From positions 1-7,606 of the forward strand of contig CATLVA010000057.1 of NCBI GenBank assembly GCA_950060715.1: 7,606 bases of DNA. The letters run 5' to 3'. Positions 1-6,484 of the stretch are shown here, piece by piece. Position numbers and translations under genes: made by a program. How positions within the stretch are numbered: the first letter of the stretch is position 1; each line of letters opens with the position of its first letter. Source of the DNA: an uncultured Oligoflexia bacterium (GTDB lineage Bacteria > Bdellovibrionota > Bacteriovoracia > Bacteriovoracales > Bacteriovoracaceae). A model generated the notes under the pieces. That model saw nothing but the letters and a program-made list of their open reading frames with translations, searched no databases and was not told the DNA's origin.

Positions 1-1815
1 TTTCAGATGGTGAATCACCAACAAGAAATGAAGATTACCTATCCGACTTTGGTTGGACTTGAGATTCTTCCAAAAAATAAAGATGACTATAAAAACTCTC
101 TGCTTGGTTTTATGGATAGAACCAAAACCGCAATGGGTGCCAGAAAGTTAAAAAAGATTTTTCAAGCTCCTCTTAGAGACAAAACCGAAATTGAAAATCG
201 CCTCAATGTGGTTGAGCAGTTTAGCCAAGACTATGATGGCCTTAATAAAATTAGATCTATCCTTTTTGATATCAGAGATATTGAAAGAATATTAGCTAAA
301 GCTTCTACCGGGAAAATTAATAGCGCTGATATGATTAACTTAGCTGCTGCGAATGATTCCTATATTGAGCTTGAAAAGAGCCTTCCATCTAAAAAGTTCT
401 TAGCTAAGATGACTAAGAAAAAAGAGCTTAAAGAGCTTGCAACATTAATTCAAACAACAATTAATGATGAAGTTGGCTGCTCACTTGATAAAGGAAACCT
501 TATCAAAGAAGGCTGCCACAAGGAGCGTGATAGACTCTCTAAGCTTAGCCTGAACGCAAAAGATGCGCTTATTGCACTCGAAGCGAAATATAGAGAAGAA
601 ACGGGAATTGGAAATTTAAAAATAAAGTCCAATAACGTAGCTGGGTATTTCATTGAAGTGAGTAAGTCTCACTTAGCTAAAGTTCCTAAACATTTTGAAC
701 GTCGACAAACTTTAGTTAATAGCGAGCGTTTTCAATCTCCTGAATTAGCAGATTTTGAAAAAGAAGTTATCACTGCAAGGGAAAAACTCTATAAGCTAGA
801 GAAAAAAATCTTTGATAATGTGGTTAGCGAGATCAATGGTTTATCAAGTGCACTAATTACCCTATCTCTCAATATTTCTCTAATTGATATCTTCCAAAGT
901 TTTGCATGGGTATCACTTCAGGAGAATTTTGTTCGTCCTCAGATCAAAGACCAACAAATTGTTCATATTCGCCAGGCATGGCATCCGTTAATCAAATCAA
1001 ACCTGCAAGATAGATTTGTTCATCATAATTTAAGGCTAGATGAGACGGTTTATTTTGGTCTTATCACTGGTCCAAACATGGCCGGTAAAACAACAGTGAT
1101 GAGAGAGATTGCGATCATTCAATTTCTATGTCAGCTAGGATGTTTCGTACCTGCAGAGATGGCTGTATTGGGTCTAACTGACTATATCTTCTCTCGTCTT
1201 GGAGCCCACGATGACATCATCAAGGGACAATCTACTTTTATGGTTGAGATGTCTGAGACAGCAGAGATCATTCGTCATGCGACTAAAGACTCCCTCATTA
1301 TCTTAGATGAGATTGGTAGAGGGACTTCAACTTATGATGGTTTAAGTATTGCTTGGGCACTGGTTGAATATTTCATTATGAAAACTAAGGCCATTACCTT
1401 ATTTTCAACTCACTACCATGAGCTGATTGATCTGGTGAATTCACTACCTCAAGCGAAAAACCTCACAGTTAAAACTGTTAACAGCAATGGTAATGTTCAA
1501 TTTCTCTATGAGTTGATTGAAGAAGGAGCTGCCCAAAGTTTTGGTATTCATGTAGCAAAGCTAGCAGGTCTTCCTCCGGAAATTCTCGGTAGATCCAAGC
1601 AGATTCTTACTCAACTGGAATCAACTGAGCATACGCTTAACCTTCCAGTTGTAAAAAATAATACGAATCAATTGAATCTTTTTGATGAAGAAGTTCAAAT
1701 TGAAGAGAAAGAGCATCCTATTTTAAAAGAACTAAAAAGCATGGATGTAATGAACCTGACTCCAATGCAGGCCCTTCAAAAATTAGATGAACTTAAAGCT
1801 AATTACTTAAACTAA
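1..1815 (+). CDS. mutS: DNA mismatch repair protein MutS, 5'-truncated by window edge
   Basis: MutS is the cytoplasmic ATPase that recognises mismatches and recruits MutL. The frame is open to base 1, so the N-terminal mismatch-binding and connector domains (I and II) should lie upstream of the window. The ATG at 7 is an internal codon, not a start. Residue numbers here count from that ATG. Residues about 10-195 resemble the core/lever domain. Residues about 200-250 resemble the clamp domain (GYFIEVSKSH, RRQTLVNSERF). Residues 340-535 are the ABC-type ATPase: Walker A GPNMAGKTT at 355-363, the RLGAHDDIIKGQSTFMVEM block at 397-415, Walker B LIILDEIGRGTSTYDG at 430-445, the STHYHEL switch at 467-473, and SFGIHVAKLAGLP at 511-523. 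QLNLF at 555-559 matches the beta-clamp binding consensus, followed by the usual C-terminal PIL-LK-MD--NLTPMQAL segment. The stop codon overlaps the convergent neighbour by 4 bp. Identification is firm. Whether domain I is present upstream cannot be seen. Confidence 0.96.
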   Translation, partial: FQMVNHQQEMKITYPTLVGLEILPKNKDDYKNSLLGFMDRTKTAMGARKLKKIFQAPLRDKTEIENRLNVVEQFSQDYDGLNKIRSILFDIRDIERILAKASTGKINSADMINLAAANDSYIELEKSLPSKKFLAKMTKKKELKELATLIQTTINDEVGCSLDKGNLIKEGCHKERDRLSKLSLNAKDALIALEAKYREETGIGNLKIKSNNVAGYFIEVSKSHLAKVPKHFERRQTLVNSERFQSPELADFEKEVITAREKLYKLEKKIFDNVVSEINGLSSALITLSLNISLIDIFQSFAWVSLQENFVRPQIKDQQIVHIRQAWHPLIKSNLQDRFVHHNLRLDETVYFGLITGPNMAGKTTVMREIAIIQFLCQLGCFVPAEMAVLGLTDYIFSRLGAHDDIIKGQSTFMVEMSETAEIIRHATKDSLIILDEIGRGTSTYDGLSIAWALVEYFIMKTKAITLFSTHYHELIDLVNSLPQAKNLTVKTVNSNGNVQFLYELIEEGAAQSFGIHVAKLAGLPPEILGRSKQILTQLESTEHTLNLPVVKNNTNQLNLFDEEVQIEEKEHPILKELKSMDVMNLTPMQALQKLDELKANYLN

Positions 1816-3395
1816 ACAACAAATTTATCGGCGCTGGCCCTATCCCAAATAGGTCGCCAGTTGCCTTGATAAGTCCCATCAATAAATGAATTCAATTCTA
1901 ATTTAGGGTAAAGCTCACTATAGTTCATCACTTGCCCAGGTCCAATCCTTCGCTTAATATGCACCTTCTTTAAGTCACCAACTAGTTCGATCCCACTGGC
2001 ACCGAGTAGATGTGAAACTTCTAAAAGTGTTCTCTTATGATAACCTGCGACTCGCTCCCCTTTACTTGGAACATCAACAAGCTCATATAGTTCAGGGTTT
2101 TGAGTGGCGACACCTGTAGGACAATCATTACTATTACATCGTAAGGCCTGTATACAACCGACAGCGAACATCATACCTCTAGCGGAATTACACATATCTG
2201 CTCCAAGAGCAAATTTTGTCACCATGGAAAAAGCGTCTGTGACTTTTCCACTACAAATTAGGCGCATTTTTTTTCTAATTCCTGCCGCGATTAAAGCATT
2301 ATGCGCGAAATTAAGTCCATCATATAAAGGTGTTCCCAAGTAGTTTGCAAACTCTCTCGGAGCCGCACCTGTTCCACCTTCAGAGCCATCAATGGTGATA
2401 AAGTCAGGATAGATATCAAGCTCGATCATGGCCTTTATTACGCAGAAAAACTCCACTTTTTTCCCAATACAAAGTTTAAAACCAACAGGCTTTCCTCCAC
2501 TAAGTTCGCGTAGTTTTTGCAAAAAGCGAAGCATCTCTTTTGGAGTTGAAAACTCCTTATGACTTGGCGGAGAATTCACATCCTTACCAATTTCAACAGC
2601 TCTGATTTCTGAAATTTCCTTATTAACTTTCGCTCCCGGAAGAAGTCCTCCGTGTCCAGGTTTAGCACCTTGAGAAATTTTTAATTCAATTACTTTCACT
2701 TCAGGCCAGTTCGATCTTTCTTGAAACATTTCTGCGTTGAAACTTCCATCAGCATTTCGACAGCCAAAATAACCTGTGCCTATTTGCCAACAAAGATCAG
2801 CATGATGCTTACGATGATACGGGGATATACCTCCCTCTCCTGTGTTATGAAGAAAGCCACCTATTTTTGCTCCAAGATTCATCGCCTCAACTGCTGTTCG
2901 ACTTAAAGACCCATAACTCATGGCCGAGATATTAAACCTAGAGGCCATATATGGTTGGCTACATTGATCTCCTCCAAGTTTAATTCTTTCAAGGCAAGCA
3001 TGATGTTCTACCGGCTGCATTGAATGCTCTAACCATTCTGCACCTGCACGATAGACATCGTGTTCAGTTCCAAAGGCAGAGGTATCTAAGTCTCCTTTAG
3101 CTCTTTGATAAACAACACTTCGCTGCTCTCTAGAAAAAGGAGTTCCATCATTAAAACGCTCAATAAAATATTGCTGAATTTCAGGGCGAATAGATTCGAG
3201 TAGATACCGAAAGTGACCAAGGACAGGATAGTTTCTCAAAATCGTATGCTTACGTTGGAGCATATCGTATATACCTAAAAAATGAATCGGAAGTACGATT
3301 ATATAGAGGTAGTAGAAACCTGAGCTCATAAAATAGCCCATAGCATAGATCACTAGCCAAATAGGCACCATCGAAATTAAAAATGACTTTCTCAT
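1812..3395 (-). CDS. FMN-binding glutamate synthase family protein, membrane-anchored
   Basis: This 527-residue protein carries the FMN-barrel synthase domain of glutamate synthase (Glu_synthase family). It lacks the N-terminal glutaminase domain and C-terminal GXGXG domain of full GltB. Two hydrophobic segments at about 5-23 and 26-42 predict a membrane anchor. Recognisable blocks are MSYGSLSRTAVEAMNLGAKI (159-178), NTGEGGISPYH (184-194), KISQGAKPGHGGLLPGAKV (239-257), TIDGSEGGTGAAPREF (334-349) and SGKVTDAFSMVTKFALGADM (382-401). Cys414, Cys420 and Cys425 form the C-x5-C-x4-C pattern that binds the 3Fe-4S cluster in glutamate synthases, followed by PTGVATQ. The family knowledge suggests an FMN/Fe-S oxidoreductase, but with no glutamine-hydrolysing domain alongside, the substrate is unknown. 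The ATG at 3395 has no clear Shine-Dalgarno. A perfect TATAAT ends 6 nt upstream, suggesting a leaderless message. The gene is convergent with mutS (4-bp overlap) and divergent from the RDD gene. Confidence 0.9.
   Translation of the reverse strand: MRKSFLISMVPIWLVIYAMGYFMSSGFYYLYIIVLPIHFLGIYDMLQRKHTILRNYPVLGHFRYLLESIRPEIQQYFIERFNDGTPFSREQRSVVYQRAKGDLDTSAFGTEHDVYRAGAEWLEHSMQPVEHHACLERIKLGGDQCSQPYMASRFNISAMSYGSLSRTAVEAMNLGAKIGGFLHNTGEGGISPYHRKHHADLCWQIGTGYFGCRNADGSFNAEMFQERSNWPEVKVIELKISQGAKPGHGGLLPGAKVNKEISEIRAVEIGKDVNSPPSHKEFSTPKEMLRFLQKLRELSGGKPVGFKLCIGKKVEFFCVIKAMIELDIYPDFITIDGSEGGTGAAPREFANYLGTPLYDGLNFAHNALIAAGIRKKMRLICSGKVTDAFSMVTKFALGADMCNSARGMMFAVGCIQALRCNSNDCPTGVATQNPELYELVDVPSKGERVAGYHKRTLLEVSHLLGASGIELVGDLKKVHIKRRIGPGQVMNYSELYPKLELNSFIDGTYQGNWRPIWDRASADKFVV
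1834..1860. terminator. Imperfect hairpin just past the mutS stop, possible terminator
   Basis: CTGGC-CCTAT, loop CCCAA, ATAGG-(TC)-GCCAG forms a 10-bp stem with a 2-nt bulge, starting 18 nt after the mutS stop codon. It lies inside the last codons of the opposing glutamate-synthase-family gene. Read in the mutS direction there is only a weak T-containing tail (TTGCCTTGAT). In the other direction a looser T-rich stretch follows. It lacks a proper U-tract, so a terminator role is inferred from position and structure only, and the structure could be incidental to coding. Confidence 0.35.
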
Positions 3396-3401
3396 AGCCT
3401 A

Positions 3402-3407
3402 ATTATA
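3402..3407 (-). promoter_or_regulatory. Candidate -10 box for the glutamate-synthase-family gene
   Basis: On the minus strand the sequence reads TATAAT, a perfect match to the sigma-70-type -10 consensus. Its 3' edge is 6 nt before the start codon at 3395, so a transcript beginning 7 nt downstream would start at the A of ATG. The hexamer at the expected -35 position (3425-3430, TGTCCG on minus) is a poor match. The placement and lack of a Shine-Dalgarno support a leaderless transcript, but this is inference in AT-rich DNA. Confidence 0.45.
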
Positions 3408-3433
3408 AATAAAACGATTTTACTCGGACACTA

Positions 3434-3450
3434 AAGGCACGATTTGCCTT
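3434..3450. repeat. 6-bp inverted repeat in the divergent intergenic region
   Basis: AAGGCA, 5-nt spacer CGATT, then TGCCTT form a perfect inverted repeat in the middle of the 115-bp gap between two divergent genes. It lies upstream of the candidate -10 boxes for both genes, which would suit an operator or activator site. It is short enough to occur by chance, and no cognate regulator is visible in the window. Confidence 0.3.
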
Positions 3451-3464
3451 CTCCCGCATTCCCA

Positions 3465-3493
3465 GCGACTCTTCCTTCAGTCCCTACTAAAAT
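3465..3493 (+). promoter_or_regulatory. Weak candidate promoter for the RDD-family gene
   Basis: TAAAAT at 3488-3493 matches the -10 consensus at 5 of 6 positions. GCGACT at 3465-3470, 17 bp upstream, matches the -35 consensus at only three. Transcription would then begin near 3500, giving a leader of about 11 nt before the ATG at 3511, which itself has no Shine-Dalgarno. Confidence 0.25.
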
Positions 3494-3510
3494 ATTCCGA
3501 TGAAATTAGC

Positions 3511-4167
3511 ATGAATAATGACAATAATATCATTCACCTCTCTGGCTACCTTGATAACTCTGAACCGATAAAAATCGTAGACCATTTGGAAAGTGATTTT
3601 TCGGCGATGTTCCCCAAGGCTAACCTTATTAAAAGAGGGACCGCTCTTTGTTTAGACCTTTTTACATTAATGGTTTTAAATGTTGGAGTTCATAACGGTT
3701 ATAATTTATTTGTTTCTGAGTTTCTTAGTGCACTAAATTACCATGGTCAGTACAAGCTTATTCAGGGAAATATGTTTTTCTCTGGAAGTGTTTATTTAGT
3801 TTTATACTTTAGCTATTTCCTCTACTGTAATTATATTTTAAACGGCAAAACATTTGGCAAAATGATCTTAGGCCTTACCGTTGTTAAAGAGGAATATGTT
3901 CATAACCTCAACACTTTGAGCTACGATCTTTCTTTGAAGGATTGCGTGAGAAGATCAATGGGCTATTTAGGATGCCTACTCTCATTTGGAGTTTTCTTTA
4001 TTTTTAATTTTGCATCTGAAGATAATCGAGGTCTTCCGGACTATATGTCTGGTTCAAGAACTGTTTCAGATAAATGGCTGAAGCAGATGCGAGACTTTAA
4101 AGCCTCACATCAGCAACAGGTTATTATTGATATTTCGAAATTAGATCGTGAAAAAGAAGCTGCTTAA
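3511..4167 (+). CDS. RDD-family integral membrane protein
   Basis: A 218-residue protein with three predicted membrane segments at about 44-61, 91-111 and 150-168, placing it in the inner membrane. RDD-family signatures are visible: an Arg-x6-Asp pair in the first segment (R42, D49), TFGKMILGLTVV at 114-125 after the second, a conserved SLKDCVRRSMGYL stretch at 141-153, and GLPDYMSGSRTV at 174-185 following the third. It has soluble N- and C-terminal tails of about 40 and 35 residues. RDD proteins are poorly characterised; some have been linked to ion or solute transport, but nothing here specifies a substrate. The ATG at 3511 is the first in-frame ATG after the divergent gap and lacks a Shine-Dalgarno. 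The TAA stop overlaps the stop of the convergent aspS gene. Family assignment is confident, function is not. Confidence 0.85.
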   Translation: MNNDNNIIHLSGYLDNSEPIKIVDHLESDFSAMFPKANLIKRGTALCLDLFTLMVLNVGVHNGYNLFVSEFLSALNYHGQYKLIQGNMFFSGSVYLVLYFSYFLYCNYILNGKTFGKMILGLTVVKEEYVHNLNTLSYDLSLKDCVRRSMGYLGCLLSFGVFFIFNFASEDNRGLPDYMSGSRTVSDKWLKQMRDFKASHQQQVIIDISKLDREKEAA

Positions 4168-5957
4168 ATATCTAGCTTAATCTTCAATTCCTTCAATTGA
4201 TCCTGATCAGGAATCGAAGGAGCATGACTCATTAAATCCGTCGCAGCGTTTGTTTTTGGAAAAGCGATTACGTCTCTAATATTGTCTGTTTTTGCTAAAA
4301 GCATAACTGTTCTATCAAATCCAAATGCTAATCCCGCATGCGGAGGAGTTCCATAGCTTAGAGCCTCAACGAAGAAACCAAACTTAAGTTTAACTTCTTC
4401 CTCTCCCATTCCCAGGACTTTAAACATCTGAGATTGAACGTCTTCTTGATAAATTCTAAGAGATCCACCGGCCATTTCATATCCGTTACAAACAAGATCG
4501 TAAGCTTCCGCTGGCATTCCTTTTAGTTTTTCAGGATCACCTGACATAAAGTCATCTAAGCATTCTTGCTTTGGCATGGTAAATGGGTGGTGACAAGCAT
4601 AGAAGCGTCCATCTTCATCATCATACTCAAGAAGAGGGAAATCATTTACCCATAAAAACTTATAAGAATCTCTATCAATCAGATCCAGGCTATTTCCAAG
4701 GTGACGTCTTAAAGCATCCGCACTTGCATGTGCAACTGAAGCTTTTGCATCAGCACAGAATAGAAATGTTCCATCCTCTTTATTTCCTAGCGCTTTTGTT
4801 AGCTCGGCTAAAACTTCAGCTGAAACGAATTTTGAAATACCACCCGTTACTTCATCTCCTGAAAGTTTGAACCATGCCACACCTTTTCCACCGTGAGGCT
4901 TAACTACCTCAACAAATGCGTCTAGCTCTTTTCGAGAGAATTCTTTTACTGACTTAGGAACAAACATCATTTTGTTCATCCCCTCACCAATTACTGATTC
5001 AAAAACTGAAAATCCAGAACCTTTAAAAAGGTCCGTAACGATATGGTGTTCTAATCCAAAACGAACATCTGGCTTATCTGAACCATACTTTGCCATTGCT
5101 TCAGAATAAGGAAGAACTGGAATTTCAAAACTATCATCAAAGCCCCAAAGCTTTCTCACTATTTTGGTAGCAAGATTTTTAATATATTCTTGAGAAGAAA
5201 AGCTCACCTCAATATCAATTTGAGAGAACTCTGGCTGTCTATCTGCTCTTAAATCTTCATCTCTAAAACACTTACAAATTTGGAAGTATTTATCAGTCCC
5301 ACCAATCATAAGAAGTTGTTTCATCGTCTGCGGAGACTGTGGAAGGGCATATACTCTTCCTGGGTGAACTCTAGACGGGACAATATAATCTCTCGCACCT
5401 TCTGGAGTTGTTTTATAAAGAATAGAAGTTTCAACTTCAGTGAAACCTTCTTCATAGAGCGCAATTCTTGCATCTTTCATCGCATTTGAGCGCACAGAGA
5501 GAATATTTTGAAGTTTATCAGAACGTAGATCAAGGTAGCGATACTTGAGCCTTAAATCTTCAGTTGCATTGATCTTTCCGTGCGGTAGAAATGGTACTTC
5601 GTTGGCCAGAGATAAGATTTCAAATTCCTTAACACTCACTTCAACTTCACCAGTATTCATATTTTTGTTAATCGCAGACTCAGGTCTAGCTCTTACGACA
5701 CCTTTGACTTTGATAACTGACTCAAGGCTCAGCTCTTTAAGAACTCCAAGATCTCCTGTGAACTCATCAAAAGCTAATTGAGTTAAACCAAACTTATCTC
5801 TAACGTCGACGAAATGTAATCCACCTAAATCTCGGTATTTATTATTCCATCCACATAAAATAACTTCTGTTCCCACATGAGATTGAGTTAACTCACCACA
5901 ATTATGTGTTCTCATATGCCCTTTCAAATTTGTTGTGTTCCCATTATGGTTGCCCAT
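4164..5957 (-). CDS. aspS: Aspartate--tRNA ligase
   Basis: AspRS charges tRNA-Asp with aspartate in the cytoplasm. The protein is 597 residues, the size of the bacterial type with the inserted GAD domain. An OB-fold anticodon-binding domain spans about 15-120 (ILCGWNNKYRDLGGLHFVDVRD, 33-54). The class II catalytic core follows: motif 1 region LRLKYRYLDLR at 135-145, PEGARDYIVPSR at 185-196, PQSPQTMKQLLM at 206-217, motif 2 FRDEDLRADRQPEFSQID at 231-248, and motif 3 GLAFGFDR at 542-549, then IRDVIAFPKTNAATDLM. The insertion domain occupies about 300-430. Leu44 in RDLGG is the residue I associate with discriminating AspRS, where non-discriminating forms tend to have His. The start at 5957 is supported by GAGGAG six bases upstream and adds 14 residues before the usual MRT start (Met15, codon 5913-5915). 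The gene is divergent from the DUF192 gene and shares its TTAA stop region with the RDD gene. Confidence 0.97.
   Translation of the reverse strand: MGNHNGNTTNLKGHMRTHNCGELTQSHVGTEVILCGWNNKYRDLGGLHFVDVRDKFGLTQLAFDEFTGDLGVLKELSLESVIKVKGVVRARPESAINKNMNTGEVEVSVKEFEILSLANEVPFLPHGKINATEDLRLKYRYLDLRSDKLQNILSVRSNAMKDARIALYEEGFTEVETSILYKTTPEGARDYIVPSRVHPGRVYALPQSPQTMKQLLMIGGTDKYFQICKCFRDEDLRADRQPEFSQIDIEVSFSSQEYIKNLATKIVRKLWGFDDSFEIPVLPYSEAMAKYGSDKPDVRFGLEHHIVTDLFKGSGFSVFESVIGEGMNKMMFVPKSVKEFSRKELDAFVEVVKPHGGKGVAWFKLSGDEVTGGISKFVSAEVLAELTKALGNKEDGTFLFCADAKASVAHASADALRRHLGNSLDLIDRDSYKFLWVNDFPLLEYDDEDGRFYACHHPFTMPKQECLDDFMSGDPEKLKGMPAEAYDLVCNGYEMAGGSLRIYQEDVQSQMFKVLGMGEEEVKLKFGFFVEALSYGTPPHAGLAFGFDRTVMLLAKTDNIRDVIAFPKTNAATDLMSHAPSIPDQDQLKELKIKLDI
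4189..4221. terminator. Nested inverted repeat after the RDD gene, possible terminator
   Basis: TCCTTC (4189-4194) pairs with GAAGGA (4216-4221), and between them lies the perfect 12-nt palindrome TCCTGATCAGGA (4201-4212). Together they could fold into a hairpin starting 21 nt after the RDD stop codon, inside the C-terminal codons of aspS. No T-run follows in either direction. A terminator role is inferred only from position at a convergent junction with no intergenic DNA. Confidence 0.3.
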
Positions 5958-5963
5958 TCGGAT

Positions 5964-5969
5964 CTCCTC
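5964..5969 (-). promoter_or_regulatory. Shine-Dalgarno of aspS
   Basis: The minus strand reads GAGGAG with a 6-nt spacer to the ATG at 5957, a near-ideal ribosome binding site. It favours this start over the internal ATG at 5915, whose only upstream purine tract is AAAGGG, 3 nt away. Confidence 0.8.
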
Positions 5970-5970
5970 G

Positions 5971-5976
5971 TATTAA
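5971..5976 (+). promoter_or_regulatory. Weak candidate -10 box for the DUF192 gene
   Basis: TATTAA lies 10 nt before the ATG at 5987, so a transcript would have a leader of only about 4 nt. TTGCCC at 5950-5955 is a partial -35 match, but the 15-bp spacer is short. Proposed because the gap between the divergent start codons is only 29 bp and no Shine-Dalgarno precedes the ATG. Confidence 0.2.
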
Positions 5977-5986
5977 ACTTATCGCG

Positions 5987-6484
5987 ATGACATACTTTAT
6001 ACCTCAAAGGCGCTTTTCCTTCATCTTTTTTTTCATATCCTTATTGATGGTGACGTCATGCAACACCCAAACAAATGCCTCAACCGCAGGCCATCTTGAA
6101 GACTACCCAATCAAAACCTTAAAGCTCGGTGACAAAAAAGTTAAAGTGTATATTGCAAACACTGACGAGCGCCAAAAACAAGGCTTGAGTAAAATCCAAT
6201 CCAAAGATTTTCCAGTAGATTCCGGAATGCTTTTTCCTGATGAATATATGCACATAAGACAGTTTTGGATGCCAGAAACATATTTTGATCTGGATGTGAT
6301 CTTCATGAACTCCGATTACTATGTCTTAGATATTCATCGAGGACTTAAACATTTTCCAGGAAAAGGAAGTCGAAGAGAAGTCCCTCTATCAAAAGAAGTT
6401 TTCTGCCAACACGTATTGGAACTACGTGCAGACTCTCCATTAGCAAAACTCGTTCAACCGGGAATGACTTTAAAGTTTGAATAA
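5987..6484 (+). CDS. DUF192-family lipoprotein
   Basis: A 165-residue protein. Residues 1-24 are a basic and then strongly hydrophobic signal sequence ending in VTSC, a lipobox with Cys25 as the lipidated residue; Asn follows. This predicts an exported lipoprotein on the periplasmic face of a membrane. The mature part matches the DUF192 pattern: VKVYIANTDERQKQGLS (52-68), DSGMLFPDE (78-86), RQFWMPETYFDLDVIFMNSD (91-110), then VLELRADSP and the closing PGMTLKF. The biochemical role of DUF192 is unknown to me. I chose the ATG at 5987 because it puts the signal sequence at the N-terminus. A GTG at 5906 would add 27 residues in front of it and run through the opposing aspS start. No Shine-Dalgarno is visible. 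The gene diverges from aspS by 29 bp, and its stop abuts the stop of the next minus-strand gene with no gap. Confidence 0.88.
   Translation: MTYFIPQRRFSFIFFFISLLMVTSCNTQTNASTAGHLEDYPIKTLKLGDKKVKVYIANTDERQKQGLSKIQSKDFPVDSGMLFPDEYMHIRQFWMPETYFDLDVIFMNSDYYVLDIHRGLKHFPGKGSRREVPLSKEVFCQHVLELRADSPLAKLVQPGMTLKFE
5996..6001 (-). promoter_or_regulatory. Candidate -10 box for aspS
   Basis: The minus strand reads TATAAA (5 of 6 to consensus). Transcription would begin near 5989, giving a leader of about 31 nt that includes the GAGGAG site. The -35 hexamer 17 bp upstream (6019-6024, ATGAAG on minus) is weak. The box lies within the first codons of the divergent DUF192 gene. Confidence 0.3.

Noticed and set aside
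1..6. ATG at 7 as a true start of a short MutS-like protein lacking domains I and II
   Set aside because: The frame is open upstream (TTT CAG), no ribosome site can be seen, and the sequence at that point matches the middle of ordinary MutS. Truncation by the window edge is the simpler reading.
450..653. Minus-strand open frame inside mutS
   Set aside because: Antisense shadow of strongly conserved MutS coding sequence with no features of its own. The same applies to open frames inside the glutamate-synthase homologue and aspS.
2267..2274. Run of eight A (coding strand) in the glutamate-synthase-family gene, a possible slippery site or phase-variable tract
   Set aside because: The conserved protein continues in frame on both sides (IRKKMRLICSGK), and no downstream structure or alternative frame suggests programmed slippage.
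5971..5977. TATTAAA as a symmetric bidirectional -10 for both aspS and the DUF192 gene
   Set aside because: For aspS the transcript would begin within or after the GAGGAG site, removing its ribosome binding site.
5906..5986. N-terminal extension of the DUF192 protein from a GTG at 5906
   Set aside because: It would bury the lipoprotein signal 27 residues inside the protein and overlaps the aspS start and ribosome site.
6026..6033. Run of eight T in the DUF192 signal sequence as a phase-variation tract
   Set aside because: It simply encodes the Phe-rich hydrophobic core in an AT-rich genome. Eight is short and there is no supporting evidence of variation.
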